From Bacteroidota bacterium (GTDB taxonomy: Bacteria; Bacteroidota; Bacteroidia; Chitinophagales; Chitinophagaceae), in contig JAEZGI010000066.1 of NCBI GenBank assembly GCA_023416995.1, positions 1 through 17,312 on the forward strand: a stretch of 17,312 nucleotides of DNA, written 5' to 3'. This document shows, piece by piece, positions 5,772 through 13,245 of the stretch (positions are counted from its first letter, which is position 1; each line of letters begins with the position of its first letter). The notes beneath the pieces were generated by a model. It was not told where the DNA came from and searched no databases. It saw nothing but the letters and a program-made list of their open reading frames with translations. The translations under genes were made by a program, and so were the position numbers.

Positions 5772-8210
5772 ATGTTTGCAGAAATAATTATCCCTCTCGC
5801 TCTCCCAAAAAATTACACCTGGTCCGTTCCGCCCGGGCTGGAATCCCAGGTATTGCCCGGATGCAGGGTAGAAGTGGTGTTGGGGAAGAACAAAAAATAC
5901 GCAGGTGTCGTAAAAAGGGTACATCATGATCAACCGCCTTTTGAGGCGAAGGATCTGCTGAATGTGCTCGATGCTGAGCCGATCGTTTTTCCGGAACAGT
6001 TACAACTGTGGGAATGGATCGCGCGATACTATATGTGCAGTGAAGGCGAGGTAATGGCTGCCGCACTACCAGCACATTTTAAATTAAGCAGCGAAACGAT
6101 TCTCGTGTTTAATGAAGAACATGGGGAAGATTTTTCAATGCTGGAAGAAGAAGAATTTATCGTGGCGCAGGCACTAGCGGTGAAGAAGGAACTTAAGGTG
6201 ACCGAAGTACAGGAGCTACTGGAATCACCACGCGTTTACCCGGTCATCAAAAAGCTCATAGACACCCGGTGTTGTTTTGTATGGGAATCACTCAAAGAAA
6301 CGTACACGCCGCGCAAAGAAACCTATGTGTTGCTGAACCCGGTGTATGATAATGAAGATAAACTGGCAGATCTGCTCAACAACTGGACAAAAGCTCCAAA
6401 ACAAATGGAGCTGCTGTTGGCTTACCTGCATCTCAGTAAAACTACCGGGGAGGTCACGAAACAGGGTCTGCTTAAAAAAAGTAATGCGTCTGACGCACAG
6501 TTGAAAGGTTTGGTGGAGAAGGATATTTTATGGCTCGAAAAACGACAGGTTGATCGCATCCGTTACCTGCCGCGGGATATCAAAATTGATTTTGAACTTA
6601 CACCAAAACAACTGGTGGCGCTTGCAGCAGTGAACAATAGTTTTGAGGAGAAGTCTGTCTGCCTGTTGCATGGTGTTACCTCAAGCGGGAAAACGCTCGT
6701 GTATATCCGCCTGATAGAACAGTTTATCCGCCAGGGTAAGCAAGTGCTATACCTGTTGCCGGAGATCGCTTTGACTTCACAAATCATCCGCCGTTTACAA
6801 AAACATTTTGGCGGATATATCGGTATCTATCATAGCAAGTTCAACCAAAATGAACGGGTTGAAATCTGGAACAAAGTAAAAAACGGTGAACTCAAGGTAG
6901 TACTCGCCGCAAGGTCCGGATTGTTCTTGCCATTTACAGATCTTGGTCTCGTGATCGTTGATGAAGAACACGATACCTCTTACAAACAACAGGACCCGGC
7001 GCCGAGATACAATGCACGCGATGCGGCAATTTTTTATGCGTCGCTTTTTAAAGCTAAAGTGTTGCTCGGAAGCGCCACGCCTTCTGTTGAAACGTATTAT
7101 AACGCGCAAAACGGAAAATATGGTTTTGCCGTGCTTGATGAACGATTCGGTGGGGTTCAGCTACCCTCCATAGAACTGATTGATATCAAAAAGCAGTTCA
7201 AAACCGGGAATGAAAAGATCATGGTCAGCCAGCCAATGCAAACCGCGATCGAAGCATCGATAGAAAAAGGGAAACAGGTTATTCTCTTCCAGAACCGCCG
7301 CGGTTATTCACCTTACCAGGTTTGTCGTGCGTGCGGATGGATACCGCATTGCCGGTATTGTGATGTTAGTCTAACCTTCCATAAAAACACGAACAAATTA
7401 CATTGTCATTATTGCGGCACAGTATATCCCACTGTTCATCGCTGCGAAGCATGCGGAAGCGACCAGTTCATGCAACAGAATTTTGGTACAGAAAAGATTG
7501 AAGAAAGACTTGAAGAATTAATACCCAAAGCCAGGATCGCAAGAATGGATATTGATTCCGTTCGTGGCAAACAAGCGCATGACAACCTGATCCAGCAATT
7601 CGAACAACACCGTATAGATGTGCTGATCGGCACACAGATGGTAGTTAAAGGACTTGATTTTGAAAACGTAAATCTTGTCGGCATCCTTGATGCAGACAGT
7701 CTCCTCAGCTTTGCTGATTTCCGGGTGAATGAAAGGGCTTTTCAATTGATGGAGCAGGTGAGTGGCAGGGCGGGACGCAAAGATGGTGAAGGCAAGGTAA
7801 TGATCCAGGTGGCGCAGGTCACACATCCTGTATTGGGTTATCTCGCAGCACATAACTATGAGCTGTTCTATAAAAACGAGATTGAAGCCCGCAAACAATT
7901 CGGTTATCCACCATTTTCACGCACCATACAACTTACTTTTAAACATCGTGTTAAAGATGTGGTGGCAGGAGCAGCAAACGCATTTGCGCTGGCGCTTAAA
8001 GCTGAGTTCGGGAGGTATATGATGGGGCCCGCCGAGCCTGTTGTTAATCGTGTGCGTAACCAGTTCCTGATGGAGCTGTTATTGAAGTTGCCAAAAGATA
8101 CAACGCTCACTAACCGCTGCAAGGCGCTGATACATGATCAGATTGCGGTGCTGCATAATGATAAAAATTTCCGCGCTGTTGTGATTATACCGGATGTGGA
8201 CGCGGTTTAG
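5772..8210 (+). CDS. priA: primosomal protein N' (replication restart helicase PriA)
   Basis: PriA recognises stalled or D-loop forks and reloads the replicative helicase. The N-terminal 3'-end binding domain begins FAEIIIPLAL and includes YTWSVP and RVEVVLGKNK. The helicase has Walker A GVTSSGKT (301-308), Walker B DEEH (397-400), GSATPS and QNRRGYSPYQVC. A zinc domain starts with C518 and C521 and carries four CxxC-type pairs through CEACGSD, as in all PriA proteins. Motifs V and VI read GTQMVVKGLDFENV and QVSGRAGR. At 812 residues it is full length. The 59-bp gap after plsC contains TATATTGC, so it may have its own promoter. A structured repeat starts directly after its TAG stop. Confidence 0.97.
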   Translation: MFAEIIIPLALPKNYTWSVPPGLESQVLPGCRVEVVLGKNKKYAGVVKRVHHDQPPFEAKDLLNVLDAEPIVFPEQLQLWEWIARYYMCSEGEVMAAALPAHFKLSSETILVFNEEHGEDFSMLEEEEFIVAQALAVKKELKVTEVQELLESPRVYPVIKKLIDTRCCFVWESLKETYTPRKETYVLLNPVYDNEDKLADLLNNWTKAPKQMELLLAYLHLSKTTGEVTKQGLLKKSNASDAQLKGLVEKDILWLEKRQVDRIRYLPRDIKIDFELTPKQLVALAAVNNSFEEKSVCLLHGVTSSGKTLVYIRLIEQFIRQGKQVLYLLPEIALTSQIIRRLQKHFGGYIGIYHSKFNQNERVEIWNKVKNGELKVVLAARSGLFLPFTDLGLVIVDEEHDTSYKQQDPAPRYNARDAAIFYASLFKAKVLLGSATPSVETYYNAQNGKYGFAVLDERFGGVQLPSIELIDIKKQFKTGNEKIMVSQPMQTAIEASIEKGKQVILFQNRRGYSPYQVCRACGWIPHCRYCDVSLTFHKNTNKLHCHYCGTVYPTVHRCEACGSDQFMQQNFGTEKIEERLEELIPKARIARMDIDSVRGKQAHDNLIQQFEQHRIDVLIGTQMVVKGLDFENVNLVGILDADSLLSFADFRVNERAFQLMEQVSGRAGRKDGEGKVMIQVAQVTHPVLGYLAAHNYELFYKNEIEARKQFGYPPFSRTIQLTFKHRVKDVVAGAANAFALALKAEFGRYMMGPAEPVVNRVRNQFLMELLLKLPKDTTLTNRCKALIHDQIAVLHNDKNFRAVVIIPDVDAV

Positions 8211-8359
8211 GGCGTACGTTCGGAGGGTTTGCGGCTGGTGCGGGATTGCCGGCGGCGCTGCTGATTCCGCGTGATACTCTGACGTTACGTTATATCCGGG
8301 CTGCGGAATCAAAGGCGCCGCCGGTAACCCAGCACCTTTGCAAACAACCTCACTGCCTT
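8211..8359 (+). repeat. dispersed hairpin repeat, copy 1
   Basis: This 149-bp element begins at the base after the priA stop codon. It is about 90% identical by eye to copy 2. The outer stem pairs 8242-8258 with 8315-8330 (16 bp, one bulged A, one G-T wobble). A TGCT/AAAG internal loop follows, then GATTCCGC/GCGGAATC (8263-8270 with 8303-8310). The apical loop holds GACGTTACGTT and CCGGGC. The tail ends with AACCTCACTGCCTT. It is not followed by a T run, so it is not a standard terminator. Confidence 0.9.
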
Positions 8360-8575
8360 GGGGGATTAATGTAAGAGGCTGAGAAAATTCACTTCAAAAT
8401 TGATGCAGCATTGTTTTTTGTGGTGACTCGTTTAACAAGTTCTCTATGTTCATTTGCTGGGGCAATATCCTGATGACCTCAATGTCATTTTGGCCTTTTA
8501 CGTGTCGGTAAATACAATGTGAGATTTCATTCTGGAGGTGCGGTAATTAGTATGCACATGGCTAAATCTGAACGC
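8360..8575. other. intergenic stretch between repeat copy 1 and the 152-aa gene
   Basis: No convincing gene is seen here. A weak hairpin (ATGAC at 8473-8477 with GTCAT at 8484-8488, then TTTT) is the only structure noted and might end plus-strand transcripts from priA. Confidence 0.4.
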
Positions 8576-9034
8576 CTATTCTGTTCCAAAGATTTTGCCG
8601 TTGAATGTGTGGGTGCAACAGGTGCAAGAGGGTTTCATGTCAAGGGCTTTAAGGTCCGGGTTTACCAACTGTAAGATACCTTCATCATCTACAAATAAGC
8701 CGGAAAAATAGGCTGATTCGCCCAAGCGGACGATATCTTTTTTCTCATGCTCATGAAGGGCGACTAACCGGAATATCGGTTCCTGTTTGTCAAGACGTGA
8801 TACCGCTTCGCTGAACACCTCATCCCAGTTGCAACCGACTTTCGCCAATAAAAACTTCGCGAGGGGAGTATAATCAAGACCTCTTTGTTTGGTGCCAAAC
8901 ATAGTTCCCTTAACCTGTTGTAAAGTTTCCCTTGTTGCCTTCCTGGTATCTTTGAAATCACCGCCAAACAGATGATGAACGCCGTGCGCCTTAGTGTTTA
9001 CTTTTCTATATAGTTTGGGTTTTTCGCGATTCAT
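8576..9034 (-). CDS. hypothetical 152-aa protein with C-terminal CxCC motif
   Basis: I do not recognise a named domain. The protein is soluble-looking, with no signal peptide. It begins with a basic segment MNREKPKLYRKVNTKAHGVHH followed by FGGDFKDTRKATRE. A central part reads RGLDYTPLAKFLLAKVGCNWDEVFSEA, and a later one reads RLGESAYFSGLFVDDEGILQLV. It ends with SCTCCTHTFNG, where C137, C139 and C140 plus H142 could bind a metal, perhaps with the HGVHH histidines at 18-21. The sequence is coherent and looks like a real conserved gene rather than a shadow. It lies 70 bp downstream of the DUF3857 gene on the same strand, so it could be the last gene of that operon or independent. Confidence 0.75.
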   Translation of the reverse strand: MNREKPKLYRKVNTKAHGVHHLFGGDFKDTRKATRETLQQVKGTMFGTKQRGLDYTPLAKFLLAKVGCNWDEVFSEAVSRLDKQEPIFRLVALHEHEKKDIVRLGESAYFSGLFVDDEGILQLVNPDLKALDMKPSCTCCTHTFNGKIFGTE

Positions 9035-9062
9035 TGTTTTAAGCTATTTTTAATTAAAACAA
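9034..9062. repeat. 9-bp inverted repeat at the start of the 152-aa gene
   Basis: TTGTTTTAA (9034-9042) and TTAAAACAA (9054-9062) are perfect inverted repeats with an 11-bp loop. They overlap the first base of the ATG, so the structure may influence initiation or serve as an operator. Confidence 0.45.
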
Positions 9063-9104
9063 TCGCCGTCCGCCAAAAGAACTCAATGTGCCTGCAAAAG
9101 TTCC

Positions 9105-11072
9105 TTACGACTTCTTCTCCAATACCAGTGCAATCTTATTAAAATCCGCGGCAGTATTGATAACTTTTTTAAAAGCCTCATACTGATCTTTTGGATAAAA
9201 GGTTTTGCGGTAGTCTTCCATGATGTGGATCGACAATATGTTTTTATCAACGGTGTATTTGGATACAAAGCCCATAGTGGGTTCTCCGTTTTCGCTGACT
9301 ACATGGTTCAGACTTAAATCCGAAGCATTCACTACCGTGTACCCATCAGGGATTTCAAAACGAATGGTGCGTTCCAGCACATGGGGATACTCTAACTGCA
9401 TCGGCAGCTTTCTTTCTTTTTCCTGGTACATCTCGGCTTGCGCACCAATCAGCAAACCTATTTTCAAGAGCAACTTATTTCCGGCTTTTTCAATCAGTTC
9501 GCTGGCCCTGACACTCGCCTGCAATACAAACGGTTTGTTATCGGGATAACTTTCGAAATCCTGGTTTTCTACTTTACTGGTTAGAATATGTTCTGTATTG
9601 GTTGCAAACTTAACAAGGCTCTTGACCATCTCACGTTGCTGATCAGCCGAACTAAAGTTATATGATGCGCGATACACTGATGCTGAATACCCATTATAAC
9701 TTTGTTTTACATCGATCTCTGCAGAATCGTGCTGTTTATTCAACCTGACCACCGCATCAATATTGCTCGCACTTTGTGAATAATGATGCAGGGCGATCGG
9801 ACGAATCTCTGCAACAGCCGTGGTAAAGTTCCCGATCGTAGTTGTCTTACAAAACAATCCATCTGTGCCGCCCCAGGTAGGATATATCCAGGGATAACGC
9901 ATCTCAATCAGGGTAGGAGCCAGGTATGCTTTTTCACCCGGGAAATACAAAACAGGGTTTTCTGTGTTATCCCAGTTTTCAAATGACCTGTCAACCTCAA
10001 ATTCGGTTCTGTCGCCAGTTAACACAAACTGAAACGGTACATTCAGCGATTTGTACAGGGCGGCATATAACCGGATGATCCCAAAATGGCTAGCCAGTTT
10101 ATTACGAATAATTTTTTCAAGATTTGCTGCGTCTTCGGTCCCGATATCCTTGCGCACTGCGATATTCCTTTTCAGATAATGTTCAACTGCCAGAATCTTT
10201 TCTTTATCGGTGGCAAGTTTATCCCACTTGTTTTTGGTCGCCATTTCAGCGGCTCTTTTTGACTCTTTATCTGTTACGGTCGTATAGTTTTGATACAATC
10301 TCGTTGCCAGTTCGTTCCAGGTAAACAAACGGTCATTTTGTTTACGGGCGTTATTATAGGAAAGTTTATACTCCACCCGCTGCAAATTAGCGGTCTGGTA
10401 GCTGTATTTTTCCTGCTCAATTCCGGGTAATGACTGCTGTCTGATCAGGATCATTTTTTTGCCATTCAGAACGGTATCTTTCTTTGAAGGCGTGCCATTA
10501 TAGTTTTTTGTTTCAAAAGTGAGCCGTTCAGGAGATACTATTTCAACCTGGGCATCTACCACAGGGAAAGCCCCCTGGATCAGCTCGCGCCCAAAATAAG
10601 ACGGGCTTCTTTTGTAAGTATAATAAAATTCGATCTCGCACCCTTTTTCAAGCCCTTCTAATGCAAAGATTTTATAGTTGGTGCCGTCATCATCTTTCTG
10701 ATCACGGATATTGTTTTTATCAATTTCAATCACCTTTCCGTTGGGTAAAATGGTGCGTGCCCGTATATCAGCGATTTCGGATTTGTCGGTTACACTGAGA
10801 TATACCTTGTTAAATGATTCGATCCCCGTATCGTCATTTACGCGGACAATCCGATGCAAAGTTCTGTAAATATTGAGGTCGCCCGCCTTGTCATCTATAT
10901 ATTCCACCCGGCGTTTGTCAAGCAGAATTACAGCGGATTCTTTATCGTATCGCTGATCGAGCTGATGAATTACCGGTTTATCGGACCATTGCTCTTTTTC
11001 AAAATCAGGCTGCTGCGCAGCAACTGTAAATGCACCGACAAGCGCTGATGTTAAGAGAAAAAATGATTTCAT
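9105..11072 (-). CDS. exported DUF3857 protein with inactive transglutaminase-like domain
   Basis: The 655-residue protein has a cleavable signal peptide (MKSFFLLTSALVGAFTVAAQQ). A DUF3857 beta-sandwich covers about 45-215 and reads VILLDKRRVEYI, RTLHRIVRVNDDTGIE and ARTILPNGKVIEID. A transglutaminase-like core lies at about 285-395. In the active paralogue next door the core reads GDCKDMASIL, but here the aligned stretch reads LASHFGIIRLY, placing His329 where the catalytic Cys should be. The later His and Asp contexts are also lost (WDNTENPVLYFPGEKAYLAPT). It is thus a non-catalytic fold, as in some other Bacteroidota DUF3857 proteins. The C-terminal part (about 400-655) is beta-rich. It is probably periplasmic, and co-transcribed with the genes to its right. 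Function unknown. Confidence 0.88.
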   Translation of the reverse strand: MKSFFLLTSALVGAFTVAAQQPDFEKEQWSDKPVIHQLDQRYDKESAVILLDKRRVEYIDDKAGDLNIYRTLHRIVRVNDDTGIESFNKVYLSVTDKSEIADIRARTILPNGKVIEIDKNNIRDQKDDDGTNYKIFALEGLEKGCEIEFYYTYKRSPSYFGRELIQGAFPVVDAQVEIVSPERLTFETKNYNGTPSKKDTVLNGKKMILIRQQSLPGIEQEKYSYQTANLQRVEYKLSYNNARKQNDRLFTWNELATRLYQNYTTVTDKESKRAAEMATKNKWDKLATDKEKILAVEHYLKRNIAVRKDIGTEDAANLEKIIRNKLASHFGIIRLYAALYKSLNVPFQFVLTGDRTEFEVDRSFENWDNTENPVLYFPGEKAYLAPTLIEMRYPWIYPTWGGTDGLFCKTTTIGNFTTAVAEIRPIALHHYSQSASNIDAVVRLNKQHDSAEIDVKQSYNGYSASVYRASYNFSSADQQREMVKSLVKFATNTEHILTSKVENQDFESYPDNKPFVLQASVRASELIEKAGNKLLLKIGLLIGAQAEMYQEKERKLPMQLEYPHVLERTIRFEIPDGYTVVNASDLSLNHVVSENGEPTMGFVSKYTVDKNILSIHIMEDYRKTFYPKDQYEAFKKVINTAADFNKIALVLEKKS

Positions 11073-11126
11073 GGAGGAGGTTTAGGGATCGTTTAAATTA
11101 AGCTTTGAATGTTTATTAAAAGGCGG

Positions 11127-11306
11127 TTAGCCGTTCTTTTTTCGCGGCTTAGACAGCTTTTTTGTTACTGCAGCATCAGCAACGAATGGTTGAATACAAA
11201 CTACTTTACCTGGCGTTGGAACGAATGATTGTTTGGCCCGTGACGCGGGCATAATAACAACAGCTTTGTTTTTGTCGAAGGTTGGTAGGGACGGTTGTTT
11301 TGACAT
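11127..11306 (-). CDS. small 59-aa protein between the two DUF3857 genes
   Basis: An ATG at 11304-11306 opens a 59-codon frame ending TAA at 11127-11129. It starts MSKQPSLPTFDKNKAVVIM, includes VPTPGKVVCIQPF, and ends KKLSKPRKKNG. It has no signal peptide or membrane segment and a basic tail. It lies 31 bp after the upstream transglutaminase-like gene and 54 bp before the DUF3857 gene on the same strand, filling most of the 265-bp gap. I recognise no family. Its placement in the operon and its even amino-acid composition favour a real gene, but coding status is unproven. Confidence 0.5.
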   Translation of the reverse strand: MSKQPSLPTFDKNKAVVIMPASRAKQSFVPTPGKVVCIQPFVADAAVTKKLSKPRKKNG

Positions 11307-11337
11307 ATGGATCTTTGGGTGAACAATAGGGTTTGGA

Positions 11338-13245
11338 TTATATTTTAGTAAGATTGATAGACTCTTTATACAAAGGAAAAAGTGACTCCAGAACCTTGTT
11401 CCATTCCTGGAACTGATCAGGTTTTAACAGGAGGTGCTCATTGGTAAAACTTTGGGTAAGAATGATGGAATCACCTTTTTGTTCATACTTTATATCAAAA
11501 CCCCAGATCTTGTTATAAAAAGATTTTGATTCAGGCAGATAAGCCACTTTATAGCCTGCCGGGATCTTTAACACTGTAACATAGTTGCGGATAGAATGGA
11601 AATCTAATTCGATCGGCATCTTTCGTTTGGGAAAATCAATCTCCTGACCGAGATAGTGTTTAAACAAATTCAGGTTGATAAAAATATCATTGCCTGCTTT
11701 ACGTGCATAATCGGGCAGGAGAAATTCTCCCTTCAGCGAAATCCTGCTGTAATCATGTTTTTGAGGAGCATCGAACTTCAACAGGTTAAATTTATTTGAT
11801 CCCCTGCTAAACATTGAACGCATCATGCGTTCACGATTGTTTTCAAGTGTATAATTTAATGAAGCATTAAGTGCCATGGCATAATAACCACGATGATCCT
11901 GGTGAATCCGACCATGCAAACCTTCAGCGGCTATTTCCAGGAAAGTTGAATCAGTTAATGTGTTCACTGATTTATCAGGTATTGGCACGGTGAGCACCTT
12001 GTAATTTTTTTCATCAATGGATAACAGCGCCTCTTTACCCTGTATTCCCTGCGAAGGAGTGCCAAACACGCAGGTAGCATCGGTTCCATCCAAAAATATA
12101 TATTTACCATCGAGCAGGATGGTACAAATCATATGATTGTCCACAATTGGCGTGGGTACTTCTTCATAGCGGTAAGGCAGATGTCTTGTTCCTATCCAGG
12201 TGTAATAAGCGGGTACCCCTGCCGTGTTTAACATCAGCGTAAGGATACTTGCCATGTCTTTACAATCGCCAAAACGACGGGTGCATACCAGGTTTGCATC
12301 ACGTGGAATAAAACCTTCCATGCCTTCTTCAAAGGCAACGTATTTTATGTTATCCTGTACCCAGCGATAAATGTTTCTTGCTTTTTGCTCCTGTGAAGTC
12401 ACATTTTTTGTAAGCGAATCAACCAATTGGGTGAGTACCGGTTTGGTTTCTTTGTTAAGATCTTTTATGAAGCCATAGTTTAACCGATAGAGATCATCGA
12501 GGTTGCCCAGATAACGTACGGTTTCGCCTTTCTCATTTTTATAATCTTCAATAAAAAATATAACATGCAGTGCAAACCAGGCATGTGCCGGTGCATCCGC
12601 GTACCTGCGTTCTTCCGGCAGATCCGTAGCTGTAAAAGTATAGATTCGATCGCCGCGTTTGGTTTCCTCTTTGAATATCACCTTCTCTTTTGCATCGCCG
12701 CGAATGATATATCTTATATTCATGTCTTTCGGAAAAGTGATCTTCAACTCGCTGTTAAGAACCGGAACTCCACGGCTAAAGTAAAATGGCGAAAGCAGAT
12801 GTGCATCCTTGTGTTTGAGGTTTAGCTCAAGCGTTCCAACTGCGCCAGGTGCGATGGCCGGAAAATCAAACGCCGTTTCTTTGACATCATCATAAAAAAT
12901 TCCGCTTGTTTTGCTGTGTGATGTTTTGAAATCGGTAACCTTAATCCGTTTACTCTCTGCCGTCTTTGTGAACGCCTGGTAACCCTGCAGTTGGTGAAAA
13001 CTGCTATGGGTGAAGCTGTAACGGCTCATATAAGCCGATGCGTTGTTAGACAGGTATAGGATCTGCTCCAGGTCCTTGCTTTCAACCGCAGGTTGTCCAT
13101 CAACTACAGCGATCTTGTAGTGATGGGAATTTGTCAATACTACCGCTTCCTGCCCAGGGTATTTTGATTTGATTTCTTCAATCTTTTGTGCGAATACAAC
13201 AATATTGCTGCATAGCATCAACATTAATAAGCTGAGTGTTTTCAT
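11338..13245 (-). CDS. exported DUF3857/transglutaminase-like protein with intact triad
   Basis: The 635-residue protein has a signal peptide (MKTLSLLMLMLCSNIVVFAQ), then a DUF3857-like beta domain at about 30-240 (FDFPAIAPGAVGTLELNLKH; LLSPFYFSRGVPVLNSELK). The transglutaminase core is at about 285-395. It has the catalytic C328 (RRFGDCKDMASIL), H371 (VDNHMICTILLDG) and D386 (KYIFLDGTDA), so it is likely a functional papain-fold enzyme: a peptidase, amidase or acyl-transfer enzyme on an extracytoplasmic substrate. A beta-rich C-terminal domain follows. Its ATG overlaps the stop of the TPR/MORN gene by 4 bp (ATGA), indicating translational coupling. The pairing suggests that the two proteins work together in the envelope. 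The reaction and substrate are unknown. Confidence 0.9.
   Translation of the reverse strand: MKTLSLLMLMLCSNIVVFAQKIEEIKSKYPGQEAVVLTNSHHYKIAVVDGQPAVESKDLEQILYLSNNASAYMSRYSFTHSSFHQLQGYQAFTKTAESKRIKVTDFKTSHSKTSGIFYDDVKETAFDFPAIAPGAVGTLELNLKHKDAHLLSPFYFSRGVPVLNSELKITFPKDMNIRYIIRGDAKEKVIFKEETKRGDRIYTFTATDLPEERRYADAPAHAWFALHVIFFIEDYKNEKGETVRYLGNLDDLYRLNYGFIKDLNKETKPVLTQLVDSLTKNVTSQEQKARNIYRWVQDNIKYVAFEEGMEGFIPRDANLVCTRRFGDCKDMASILTLMLNTAGVPAYYTWIGTRHLPYRYEEVPTPIVDNHMICTILLDGKYIFLDGTDATCVFGTPSQGIQGKEALLSIDEKNYKVLTVPIPDKSVNTLTDSTFLEIAAEGLHGRIHQDHRGYYAMALNASLNYTLENNRERMMRSMFSRGSNKFNLLKFDAPQKHDYSRISLKGEFLLPDYARKAGNDIFINLNLFKHYLGQEIDFPKRKMPIELDFHSIRNYVTVLKIPAGYKVAYLPESKSFYNKIWGFDIKYEQKGDSIILTQSFTNEHLLLKPDQFQEWNKVLESLFPLYKESINLTKI

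Noticed and set aside
8473..8491. Terminator after priA
   Set aside because: It has only a 5-bp stem and four T, too weak to call with confidence.
9079..9104. Terminator after the DUF3857 gene on the minus strand
   Set aside because: GAACT and AGTTC can pair ahead of TTTT, but the loop is about 16 nt and the stem only 5 bp.
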